From Halorubrum rutilum (GTDB taxonomy: Archaea > Halobacteriota > Halobacteria > Halobacteriales > Haloferacaceae), in assembly GCF_024494565.1 (NCBI RefSeq), contig NZ_JANHDN010000001.1, positions 1 through 64,000 on the forward strand: DNA of 64,000 nt, in the 5' to 3' direction. The position numbers were made by a program, and so were the translations under genes. Below, one piece after another: positions 27,368 to 34,495 of the stretch. The stretch's first letter is position 1. The number at the start of each line of letters is the position of its first letter. Below the pieces are notes generated by a model. The model made no database searches and was not told the DNA's origin. It saw only the letters and a list, made by a program, of their open reading frames with translations.

Positions 27368-27696
27368 GCGTCGGATCCGTCGCTCGCGTCGGCGTCGCCG
27401 CCGCTCTCGTCGGCCCCCTCGTCGATCGCGTGCTCGGCGACCCCGTAGTAGCCGGGGCCGTCCTCTTCCAACGGCTCCGCGATGACGACGTCCTCGGCGT
27501 GGGTCATCACCCACGGGATCGCCCAGTCGATCAGGACCGCCTCGGTGTCGGGGTCGACCTGCGCGTCCGGCTCCAACCCCTGCAGGAGCCGGGCGATCTC
27601 GGGGACGGTGTACATCAGGTCCGGCTCGAACAGCTCCGCGGGCTCGTAGAACTCGCACGGGTAGGTCGCGTCGAACGTCGACTTCGGCTCGGGCAT
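27364..27696 (-). CDS. Small conserved haloarchaeal protein, unknown function
   Basis: 110 aa from the ATG giving MPEPKSTFDATYPC. The central part YEPAELFEPDLMYTVPEIARLLQGLEPDAQVDPDTE looks like a helical DNA- or protein-binding module. The C-terminal ~25 residues are acidic and low-complexity. It is translationally coupled to the downstream P-loop ATPase, so the pair probably acts together. I recall a DUF5827-like family but cannot confirm it. Confidence 0.65.
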   Translation of the reverse strand: MPEPKSTFDATYPCEFYEPAELFEPDLMYTVPEIARLLQGLEPDAQVDPDTEAVLIDWAIPWVMTHAEDVVIAEPLEEDGPGYYGVAEHAIDEGADESGGDADASDGSDA

Positions 27697-27784
27697 GGCC
27701 GGCGGTACGGCGGCGGCTCCGTAAACGCTGCCGATACGGATCGAATCGGTCGGCGCACGACCGTCCGAGCCCACACGATCCACC

Positions 27785-28046
27785 GCGGCGGCGCGTGCCT
27801 GCGAGCGGCCGACAGGCCGCGAGTCAGCACGCGCGAGGGAGTCGGTGGTCCGAAGCGAAGCGGAGGACCACCGACGAGGCTGGGGAGGCGAGAGGTGCGG
27901 TCGCTGTGCGGTGCGGGGTGGGACTCAAAGGGGCAGCCGCGAGGACGAAGACGGCCGACGTAAGGACCGCAGGAGCGAACGGAGTGAGCGACGAGGACCG
28001 CAGCGAGGCCATCGAGTCCTCGCGGCTGGGGCTTTGGAGGTCTTCG
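27785..28046 (+). ncRNA. Dispersed structured intergenic element, copy C
   Basis: Helix 1: GCGCGTG, bulged C, CTG (27791-27801) pairs with CAG-CACGCGC (27825-27834), with GCGGCC-gaca-GGCCGC (27805-27820) inside. Helix 2: gtcggtggtcc (27841-27851) pairs perfectly with ggaccaccgac (27865-27875). Helix 3: CAGCCGCGAGGA (27934-27945) pairs with TCCTCGCGGCTG (28017-28028). Unlike copies 0, A and B, no AT-rich box precedes it. Sequence from ~28047 to 28220, up to the sod 3' end, has no gene I can support. Confidence 0.6.
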
Positions 28047-28220
28047 TCAGTAATCCAGCGTCAACCGAGTGTACGTGGCTTCCCGGCGTCGAGGCCGTTC
28101 TCCGCTAATCTATCGGCGACTACTCGTACATCGGTCGGCCCGAACGAATCCGTCGCTTTCGGGCGGCGTACCGCGAAAAATGCGGATCTCGACGCGCGTA
28201 ACGCGTCCTCTCGAACGCGC

Positions 28221-28820
28221 TTACTCGAAGAGGTCGACGGCCTGCTCGTAGCGGGCGGACGGCTCGGTCCAGTCGACGACTTCGAAGAAGTTGTCGACGA
28301 ACTCGCCGCGGGCGGGGCCGTAGTCGTGGTAGTAGGAGTGCTCCCAGACGTCCAGCGCGAGGATGGGGTGACCGCCCCAGATCGCGCCCTGGTCGTGCTT
28401 GTCGACCACGACGTTGCGGAGCTGGTTCGAGAACGTGTCGTACATCAGGAGCGCCCAGCCGGACGCGTTGCCGGCGGCGGCCTCGAACTCGCCCTTCCAG
28501 GCCTCGTAGGAGCCGAAGTCCTCCTCGATGCGGTCGGCGAGCGCGCCCGAAGGCTCGTCGCCGCCCTCGGGGGACATGTTCTGCCAGAACAGGTCGTGGA
28601 GGATGTGACCCGAGGAGTTGTGGGTCACGTTCCGGATCGCGCCGGCCGACGAAGAGAAGTCGTGGGACTCACGGTTCTCTTCGAGCGTCTCTTCGGCCGA
28701 GTTCCAGCCGTTGACGTACCCCTGGTGATGGGTGTCGTGATGCCATTCGAGCACCTGCTCGGAGATGTGCGGTTCCAGCGCGTCGTACTCGTACGGTAGC
28801 GGATCGAGTTCGTAGCTCAT
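28221..28820 (-). CDS. sod: Superoxide dismutase, Fe/Mn type
   Basis: 199 aa. The metal ligands are in place: His in the segment LEWHHDTHHQGY near 26-31, HILHDLFW near 73-77, then LALDVWEHSYYHDYG with Asp and His at ~156-160. The set fits the Mn-type of haloarchaea. It converts superoxide to peroxide and oxygen in the cytoplasm. The start MSYELDPLPYEYDAL is the canonical SOD N-terminus. Upstream lies TTTAACA near 28857-28863 and an AACAtgTGTT inverted repeat near 28838-28847, which could be an operator. Confidence 0.95.
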   Translation of the reverse strand: MSYELDPLPYEYDALEPHISEQVLEWHHDTHHQGYVNGWNSAEETLEENRESHDFSSSAGAIRNVTHNSSGHILHDLFWQNMSPEGGDEPSGALADRIEEDFGSYEAWKGEFEAAAGNASGWALLMYDTFSNQLRNVVVDKHDQGAIWGGHPILALDVWEHSYYHDYGPARGEFVDNFFEVVDWTEPSARYEQAVDLFE

Positions 28821-29151
28821 GCTTGTATCACCTACTCCTAACATGTGTTGGAAACCTGTTAAAGATAATGCGGCACGCGATAACACACGGCACCGGACGC
28901 GAGCGTCGTCGTTCGATTCGGGCGATTAGCGGTATGATTGCGGTTCCAGGCGCACGGAGCGGGGACTCCGGTTGGCGTCGAGCGAGACCAGAGTTCGCGT
29001 GGACGTAACTAATTCCGTTTTCTCCACTGGTGGAGTGAGGGTCACACAGAAGACCTGATCGGGTGACTGCAGGGGTCCCGTTCGGGCACTGCGGCTCTCT
29101 GATTCGAATCCCGCACGAAACGTGCGCGGCGCGGGGTGCACCGCGCGCTCA
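28821..29151. other. Intergenic stretch between sod and tRNA-Ser
   Basis: 331 bp containing the sod promoter and no convincing gene. On the plus strand, atcgggtgactgcaggggtc (29058-29077) resembles atcgggtgattacacgggcc at 49051-49070, just outside the partial tRNA copy. This may be att-region homology or chance. Confidence 0.4.
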
Positions 29152-29235
29152 CGGTGGGACTGGGATTTGAACCCAGGAAGCCGTGAGGCTACCGGTTTTC
29201 AAGACCGGCGCAATGGGCCACTCTGCCATCCCACC
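29152..29235 (-). tRNA. tRNA-Ser(UGA), complete
   Basis: 84 nt. The acceptor stem GGTGGGA pairs with TCCCACC. The anticodon stem-loop CCGGT-CTTGAAA-ACCGG carries anticodon UGA. The long variable arm GCC-TCAC-GGC is typical of serine tRNAs, and the T arm is CTGGG-TTCAAAT-CCCAG. The 3' CCA is not encoded. It marks the left junction of the genomic island; 62 nt of it are duplicated at 49072-49133. Confidence 0.92.
29174..29235 (-). repeat. Left attachment direct repeat (within complete tRNA-Ser)
   Basis: 62 bp shared with 49072-49133. Only four mismatches exist, all in the anticodon stem, where they form two compensated base pairs. Two uninterrupted cores remain for strand exchange: 20 bp on the variable-arm side and about 28 bp on the acceptor/D-arm side. 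Confidence 0.85.
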
Positions 29236-29370
29236 GAGCAATCTGTGGGCGTCCCCGTCACGTCATGCGATTTCAGCGCCTTCGAGGACGAAACCAATGA
29301 AATTGACACGTTCCATTGTGCCTCGATTGAATCGCGCCGAAACCGCTGAAATCGCCGTCATACAGGGACT

Positions 29371-30471
29371 ATGAGTCGAAACAACCCCGAGAAAGTTGAA
29401 GGTATCGTTCTTATTCCCCGTCCGTCCCGCGATTACCTCAATGAACGCCAACGAGTCGCCTACAAGAGTCACCGCCGAAAATTACTGAAATGGCTCGCGC
29501 GACAAGGAAAGAACCCGGACGCGCTCGAAGGGTACGCACACCACACCACGAAGAACTACGCGAGTATCATAGATAGATTTCTGCGCGAGATGTGGTCGCG
29601 TGACAGGTACACACTCGACGTTGACCACGACGACGCAGAAGATTACCTTCGGTCCTTGCTCTTGGCCGACGACGAGTATTCAAAGACCCACCTACACAAC
29701 ACGAAACTGGCTTTGCTTGCCTACTTTCGGTTCCAAGGAAACGAATGGGAGCCAGACATTACCATCAGTTCGTCGTCAGGTGTCTCGCAACCTCGGGACT
29801 TCTTGTCCGACGAGGAACGAACTGCGCTCCGCGAGGCCGCGCTCGAATACGGAACTGTCCCCGCCTACGCGGCACTCGAACCCGAGGAACGAACGAAGTG
29901 GAAGCGGTTCCTCGCTCGTCGATACGGGAAGCCAACGTCCGAAGTCTCACGAAACGATTGGGACCGTGCGAACGGCTTCAAATATCCATCAATCATCCAT
30001 ACGGCACTCGACGCAGGCCTTCGTCCCATAGAGGTTGGCCGCGCTCGAACCTATTGGGTAGATGTAGAGAATGCCACCCTTCGTATTCCAGAGGCGGAGA
30101 GTTCAAAGAACGAAGACAATTGGACAGTCAGCCTGCGCCGTGAGACGACTGAATATCTCGCCCGCTGGCTCGAAGAACGAGAAATGTACGAAAAGTATGA
30201 AGATTCTGACCGACTCTGGTTGACGCGACACTCGAACCCCTACAGTGCGTCGTCGCTCCGCTACGTCCTCGACGCCGTGTGTGACCTCGCAGAGATTGAG
30301 CGCGATATTAGTTGGTACGCGATTCGGCACTCGACTGGCACTTATATGGCGCGCGAAGAAGGGCTGGCCGCCGCGCAATCACAGCTTCGCCATCGTAGTA
30401 TCAAAACGACCGCGAAGTATGACCAAGCGCCGGTCGAAGACCGCCGGGACGCGCTCGATAGGATGGGGTGA
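29371..30471 (+). CDS. Tyrosine recombinase (phage-type integrase)
   Basis: 366 aa. An N-terminal SAM-like core-binding domain (~45-150) precedes a catalytic domain. Visible catalytic residues are Arg in DAGLRPIEVGRAR (near 214), Lys in PEAESSKNEDNW, Arg in SWYAIRHSTGTYM (near 325), His in LRHRSIKTT and the Tyr nucleophile in AKYDQAP. The HxxR box reads YxxR, a common variation. The gene sits beside the tRNA-Ser attachment site and presumably catalyses integration and excision there. Confidence 0.9.
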   Translation: MSRNNPEKVEGIVLIPRPSRDYLNERQRVAYKSHRRKLLKWLARQGKNPDALEGYAHHTTKNYASIIDRFLREMWSRDRYTLDVDHDDAEDYLRSLLLADDEYSKTHLHNTKLALLAYFRFQGNEWEPDITISSSSGVSQPRDFLSDEERTALREAALEYGTVPAYAALEPEERTKWKRFLARRYGKPTSEVSRNDWDRANGFKYPSIIHTALDAGLRPIEVGRARTYWVDVENATLRIPEAESSKNEDNWTVSLRRETTEYLARWLEEREMYEKYEDSDRLWLTRHSNPYSASSLRYVLDAVCDLAEIERDISWYAIRHSTGTYMAREEGLAAAQSQLRHRSIKTTAKYDQAPVEDRRDALDRMG

Positions 30472-30602
30472 TGCCCTACCTCAAGTGTCCAAGGATTGTA
30501 GAATCCAGAAGCAAGTTCGCCGTAGCCTCTTTCGGTTTGTCCTGCCTTTCCGCACCATTACTTCTATTTTCTAAAGTATTTGTAACGACAATTCTTTGGC
30601 AA

Positions 30603-31430
30603 ATGGGCGAGAGTAGCCTACACATGGCCAATGACGACCTCGAATATCAAGAGTCAATCAAAGACGATTTAGAGCGCTTCTTTACTTCTCCATCAAAAGA
30701 TAATCTTCCGGCTATTTTGAGCGTCGACAAAGAATACGATTATCTCGACTTCAAGAGTGAGTGGCACGAACGTTCACAATTGGCCCGACATATCTTGGCC
30801 TTCTCTAACTCTGGTGGGGGTGCTATCATAATCGGTGTAGAAGAAGCCGGAGATAAATCACTCGAATCATCTGGTGTAGACGACCCTCTTGATGAATCCG
30901 ACTTTGGAAACAAGGTCGAAAAATATCTTCCTGACTCTGCGCATGATGTTTATTCACTGGAGACATTCTCATACGGGGAAGTATACGATGATGGAATTTC
31001 TGGCCATACATTTCAAGCCCTCTTCATTAATGGCGCAGGTGAACTTGTCCCTCTTGTAGCAACGAACGCCGGGAAAAACATCGACGAAGGCAGTATATAT
31101 GTGAGAAGGAATACAAAAAGTAGCGTTGCGAATTATGAAGAGGTACAGTCACTCCTGCGAAGAAGACGAGAAAGTGGTGTCGAAAAGGAAACAGCAGAAC
31201 TCCATGAAGAGTTGAGACAACTGAAAACGCTCTACAACGAGATTGACAGGAAAAAGACTATTTCTTCGTTAGCGGCTCTTGCGGGTGCGTTGAATACATT
31301 CCCGCATGAAGAAACAAGACCTAATCCACACTATCCCAACCAAGACTACGAAGAGTACATATCCCATCTGATAAAACAAAAGAAAATCAGAATTGAGAAA
31401 CGACTCGGTATTGAGAACCTCGCTCTGTGA
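30603..31430 (+). CDS. AlbA_2 (Schlafen-type) domain DNA-binding protein
   Basis: 275 aa from MGESSLHMANDDLEY; a GTG/ATG-opened reading upstream is possible but crosses an AT-rich promoter-like stretch (ttctaaagtatttg). The AlbA_2 signature appears as YLDFKSEWHERSQLARHILAFSNSGGG, followed by IIGVEEAG. A helical segment, KETAELHEELRQLKTLYNE, follows near residue 200. Such proteins are divergent putative helicase or nucleotide-binding regulators often found in mobile elements and defence islands. Confidence 0.75.
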   Translation: MGESSLHMANDDLEYQESIKDDLERFFTSPSKDNLPAILSVDKEYDYLDFKSEWHERSQLARHILAFSNSGGGAIIIGVEEAGDKSLESSGVDDPLDESDFGNKVEKYLPDSAHDVYSLETFSYGEVYDDGISGHTFQALFINGAGELVPLVATNAGKNIDEGSIYVRRNTKSSVANYEEVQSLLRRRRESGVEKETAELHEELRQLKTLYNEIDRKKTISSLAALAGALNTFPHEETRPNPHYPNQDYEEYISHLIKQKKIRIEKRLGIENLAL

Positions 31431-31510
31431 CAGACATGAAGAGTGGCGGTAGAACTTGAACCGGACGACGAAGGCTGGTTATTTCTTCCCTTAAAATAAG
31501 CAGGGAATAA

Positions 31511-31765
31511 TTATGAGTCGTCTGTGGCGTCTCTCTGTTCCTTACACCACTCGTACATTTCGTCTCGGAGGTACTCTGGTGTGTCACCGAAAACACGACC
31601 GAGTCGCCAACCGAGATTGTTCCACGTCAATTCTTCAAGCACACCTTCGTACTCTTGACCTTCCACGGCTCGCGTCCAGCCTTGTTTGAAGTTAGCCTTC
31701 CGTCCGCTGGTAGGGTCTTTCCGAACGTCTTCGTCGTAAGATAGTCGCTCTTCTACCATTGTCAT
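31511..31765 (-). CDS. Small hypothetical protein
   Basis: 84 aa from the ATG at 31765; another ATG at 31759 is equally possible. A TATA-like TATTTAGC (31783-31790, opposite strand) is 18-25 bp upstream of the first and suits the second as leaderless. The sequence is charged, with a Trp-rich core (GWTRAVEGQEYEGVLEELTWNNLGWRLG split over two segments). No homolog is recognised. Proteins of this size are common in haloarchaeal mobile elements. Confidence 0.55.
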   Translation of the reverse strand: MTMVEERLSYDEDVRKDPTSGRKANFKQGWTRAVEGQEYEGVLEELTWNNLGWRLGRVFGDTPEYLRDEMYEWCKEQRDATDDS

Positions 31766-31902
31766 AGAATCATTCAATCGACGCTAAATAGTCCTTGTCC
31801 ACAACCGTCTCTAACGCTTTGAGCGGCGTCGAGAACAGGGCTGTGTCGCCGCTATGCTAACATAGGATTTTCTCGGAGTCGTCTTGCGGCTCTGACCGGC
31901 GT

Positions 31903-32112
31903 CTACTCGTCAGTCGTGTCGATACCGAGCGTCTTGTTCAGCCCGCAGAAGCAGGTCGTCGCGTTGAATCCCAACCCGAGCGCCCCGACGAGAGCCAGCA
32001 AGCCAGTCTTGCGCTTCCCCTTTCGGAGTGTGCTGACAGCCACGATGGTCAGCAGGGCGGCGAGCAATGCGCGGGCGAGACGGTCGCGGCCACCGACGTT
32101 TGTTTCTGCCAT
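31903..32112 (-). CDS. DUF2892-type small membrane protein
   Basis: 69 aa from MAETNVGGRDRL, favoured over a start seven codons earlier because a TATA-like box (32139-32147) then lies ~27-35 bp upstream. Two hydrophobic segments (ALLAALLTIVAVSTL and GLLALVGALGLGFNAT) and the C-terminal CFCGLNKTLGID match the YgaP-like transmembrane DUF2892. Its cellular role is unknown; relatives sometimes accompany sulfur-transfer proteins. Confidence 0.7.
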   Translation of the reverse strand: MAETNVGGRDRLARALLAALLTIVAVSTLRKGKRKTGLLALVGALGLGFNATTCFCGLNKTLGIDTTDE

Positions 32113-32200
32113 GTCAACGGAATGGGACGCCACTGGCTTGTATTTTCTCTCGTGGATTTCAGAACTCCAGCCGGGCGACGAGGGCGGAGTATTTTCTCGC

Positions 32201-32749
32201 CTACGTTGTGGTCAGTGTTTGCTTGATTACGACCGAGTTCGTCGGCGTGTGGACGACGCGAACGGTTATGCTATCGCCACTATTGAGTGTACACTCACTA
32301 CTGGCTAACCGGAACGTTGCTGTTTCGCCCGGTTCCCACACGCCACCAGCCTCTCCAATTGGCCCACCTACTGAATTAGCCGAGTTGTCGAAAATATCGT
32401 CGCCACGAACGTACTCGCTCGTTGGTTGCGGGTCGCCACCACTTGCTGGCAGGTTCACTAATCGACCAGACTTCCCGCAGGCGTCCTGCGCGTCGACAGC
32501 GATTTCTAAATCACCTGTTTTTATTCTATCGCCTGCGATGTGTGTTATCCGGATAACACCCCCATCATTACCATCTTGAGAGACAAGCTCACCACTTGAC
32601 TGTCCGACGAGGGGTCCGGGTCGGGTTATATCGTCAGCAAACCCAAGCCCATAGACAGACATTGTAGCGGCCAGTATAACCACTATTGCGACCATCAAGA
32701 CTGTCGCAACAACAGATGAAACAGCCCGTGATGACGACGGAGCGCTCAC
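32201..32749 (-). CDS. Type IV pilin-like protein
   Basis: 182 aa from a GTG. The N-terminal segment SSRAVSSVVATVLMVAIVVI is an archaeal pilin N-terminal hydrophobic helix preceded by the Arg-Ala site where prepilin peptidase cleaves. The rest is a hydrophilic, beta-rich ectodomain (TGDLEIAVDAQDACGKSG...). It could form a surface adhesion or conjugation-like filament for the element. A symmetric CTACA-caa-TGTAG inverted repeat lies over and just upstream of the start, near 32750-32763. Confidence 0.75.
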   Translation of the reverse strand: MSAPSSSRAVSSVVATVLMVAIVVILAATMSVYGLGFADDITRPGPLVGQSSGELVSQDGNDGGVIRITHIAGDRIKTGDLEIAVDAQDACGKSGRLVNLPASGGDPQPTSEYVRGDDIFDNSANSVGGPIGEAGGVWEPGETATFRLASSECTLNSGDSITVRVVHTPTNSVVIKQTLTTT

Positions 32750-33058
32750 TCTACACAATGTAGTAGTGTACTAACTCTAATGTGTTTGTATCGATAGCGA
32801 AAGCTGGACTCGTCATCAATAAACAAGGCTGGTCAGCTATTCATTCCTTATTCTGCCATGAACGAGTGTATTGACCCCTCTACCCTGACTTTCGGAGATA
32901 GTCGAACCGACAGCGAGCCGTGAGAGCGCCGTGAGTGCGCTGTGAGTGCGTTCGTCACGGAGCGAGTGGTATCGTTCCTTTCGGAGATGAACCAGAGCCA
33001 CAACCATTAGAGCGCCTGAATAGCGTTTTATAACTCTATAACTCTCTATGAGTCGGTT
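32750..33058. other. Intergenic stretch downstream of the winged-helix gene
   Basis: 309 bp with no supportable gene. It carries the pilin promoter region, including the CTACAcaaTGTAG inverted repeat. A short imperfect tandem motif (cgccgtgagtg then cgctgtgagtg, ~32928-32951) and AT-rich runs near 33025-33050 add low-complexity structure. Confidence 0.4.
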
Positions 33059-33322
33059 TCACTGTTCGATAAACGAGCGCGGTTGAAGTTTCTCGGATTC
33101 GGCCAGCCACCATACCATGTTTCGACCCCCAATCTGCTTGCTCTCTAATCGACCTTCGTCAGCCAGTGAGCGGAGCCGGTTGTAGGTAGCGCGTCGTTTT
33201 AGCGGCACCTGTTCTGCCACTTCCGCAGTCGAAAGTACGGGGTCGTCCGTGTCTCGAAACAATTTGATGATTTCATCTCCACTCACTCTCGATGTAGGCC
33301 CCGGTTTCGTATCTTCGCTCAT
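33059..33322 (-). CDS. Winged-helix transcriptional regulator
   Basis: 87 aa. The segment STAEVAEQVPLKRRATYNRL is a helix-turn-helix recognition unit, followed by LADEGRLESKQIGGRNMVWW, a wing typical of haloarchaeal phage-like regulators. It is divergent from the zinc-ribbon gene cluster. The ATTACGCGTAAT palindrome lies 11 bp upstream of its ATG, so autoregulation is likely. Confidence 0.72.
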   Translation of the reverse strand: MSEDTKPGPTSRVSGDEIIKLFRDTDDPVLSTAEVAEQVPLKRRATYNRLRSLADEGRLESKQIGGRNMVWWLAESEKLQPRSFIEQ

Positions 33323-33332
33323 ACAGGCTTCT

Positions 33333-33344
33333 ATTACGCGTAAT
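33333..33344. promoter_or_regulatory. Perfect 12-bp palindrome, candidate operator
   Basis: ATTACGCGTAAT sits 11 bp before the winged-helix gene, in the divergent promoter region. A dimeric regulator would fit it. Confidence 0.5.
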
Positions 33345-33352
33345 CAGTTAAC

Positions 33353-33404
33353 TATGCCGTCCAAGGCAGTACACTTAATATCCATGCCCTCCAAGGTATA
33401 GATA
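33353..33404 (+). promoter_or_regulatory. Paired direct repeats with TATA boxes, divergent promoter region
   Basis: ATGCCGTCCAAGG (from 33355) and ATGCCCTCCAAGG (from 33385) recur exactly 30 bp apart, about three helical turns. Between and beside them are TTAATATC (33374-33381) and TATAGATA (33397-33404). The second box is 24-31 bp upstream of the GTG at 33428. This arrangement suggests regulated transcription of the zinc-finger gene cluster. Confidence 0.5.
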
Positions 33405-33427
33405 GAGAAGGACTCGTCTCTTGGGGC

Positions 33428-33706
33428 GTGATTCGCGCGAAAACGCCCGGTGCGACAACACCGGACGAGGCCTTCTCACTTGGAGGCGACAAGGCCATGA
33501 CAACATCGAACGCCGAGAGTGAAGAGTGTACTGAACGACAGATACTTCGCCAGCTACCGGGATTCCATCTGGACTCCGGTTGGCCGTGTGATTGCGGTAT
33601 TGACGCCATCCGGACCAGCAAGTCGGTCGGTTACAGTGACTTTGTGACTTACACCCACCGCTGTACCGAGTGCGGGAACGAGTTCGTCACCTACATCGAG
33701 GGGTAA
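33428..33706 (+). CDS. Zinc-ribbon protein, start uncertain
   Basis: 92 aa from GTG, or 69 aa from the ATG at 33497, which is preceded by GGAGG at 33482-33486. The pair CDCGIDAI and HRCTECGNEF forms a zinc ribbon near the C-terminus. TATAGATA placed for a leaderless mRNA favours the GTG start, whereas the Shine-Dalgarno-like site favours the ATG. It is followed within 2 bp by the SWIM gene. Its role is probably DNA binding within the element. Confidence 0.6.
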   Translation: MIRAKTPGATTPDEAFSLGGDKAMTTSNAESEECTERQILRQLPGFHLDSGWPCDCGIDAIRTSKSVGYSDFVTYTHRCTECGNEFVTYIEG

Positions 33707-33708
33707 CG

Positions 33709-34182
33709 ATGGCGGCACTATCCCCTACCGATGTGGTGGACGTACTCGACGCCGACAAACAGGTAGAGAAACGAGCGGCTTGGGAAGCGTTCGAGTTCGC
33801 GCTTCTCGGTGACGGCAACGTAGAGGTGACGAATGGGTCGCATGGGGACGCTGGCAACCACACTTACACCGTCCATGTCGAGAGCGGTATCCCCTCGCAC
33901 TGTACGTGTCCAGCGTGGGAGTACCAGCCCGGCGTGTGTAAGCATATGGTAGCCGTAGCGATTCGAGAACCAGTCCTCGAAGCGGCCACCGAAGACCAGC
34001 AAGTTCGCGCTGATGGAGGAACTGCGGCCCTCGAAGAGTTCGGTACTGACGACCGGAACGACGACCGTCCCGAGGATTGCGACTGTGGCGAGTGGAACGA
34101 TGGCCTCGGGCTGTGCTGTTGGCCCTGCTATCGTGAGGGATTCGAGGAACCAAACCCGCACGCGGCGGGTGATGGGCAGTGA
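33709..34182 (+). CDS. SWIM zinc-finger protein
   Basis: 157 aa. CTCPAWEYQPGVCKHMVAV is a SWIM zinc finger (CxC...CxH) near residues 65-84. A second Cys cluster near the C-terminus, CDCGEWNDGLGLCCWPCYREG, may bind another zinc. SWIM domains bind DNA or proteins and occur in many haloarchaeal mobile elements. The frame starts just after the preceding stop and ends in a 4-bp overlap (GTGA) with the next gene. Confidence 0.8.
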   Translation: MAALSPTDVVDVLDADKQVEKRAAWEAFEFALLGDGNVEVTNGSHGDAGNHTYTVHVESGIPSHCTCPAWEYQPGVCKHMVAVAIREPVLEAATEDQQVRADGGTAALEEFGTDDRNDDRPEDCDCGEWNDGLGLCCWPCYREGFEEPNPHAAGDGQ

Positions 34183-34451
34183 CCCGACCATCTCCGGCGG
34201 CGGCGCTGAACGGCGTACAGGTAGGCCACATATGCGACCGGTGTAATAGGGGTATCAGGACGGGCGACATGGCGGTAGTCTACTCGACCTACTACGACGC
34301 CGATGGGTGGGTCGTCCGGCGAGTGATGTGCGACTGTGGAAGCCGCACTATCGGACTACCCACGGATGGTGCCGACGAGGTGATTGTCGAGGCCGTGTAT
34401 TGGGGGTCGCGGCTGGTTGGTGTCAAGACCGTTGACCGAAGCAGACCGTAG
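34179..34451 (+). CDS. Small zinc-ribbon protein
   Basis: 90 aa from GTG, coupled to the SWIM gene by a 4-bp overlap. CDRCNRGIRTG near residue 19 and CDCGSRTIG near 51 flank an aromatic strand (VVYSTYYDADGWVVRR), giving a four-Cys zinc ribbon. No family is recognised beyond that. With its two upstream neighbours it forms a three-gene zinc-binding cassette. Confidence 0.65.
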   Translation: MTRPSPAAALNGVQVGHICDRCNRGIRTGDMAVVYSTYYDADGWVVRRVMCDCGSRTIGLPTDGADEVIVEAVYWGSRLVGVKTVDRSRP

Positions 34452-34495
34452 ACGTAGCAGGCAGATTTTTGATAATCGGCTCGCTGTTTCGCTGT

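Noticed and set aside
19175..28046. 7S (SRP) or RNase P RNA
   Set aside because: Those RNAs are normally single-copy with different conserved cores; this element occurs at least four times here.
32201..32749. Major capsid or spike protein
   Set aside because: The N-terminal helix and RA|V cleavage region fit a pilin; no virion-protein motifs are visible.
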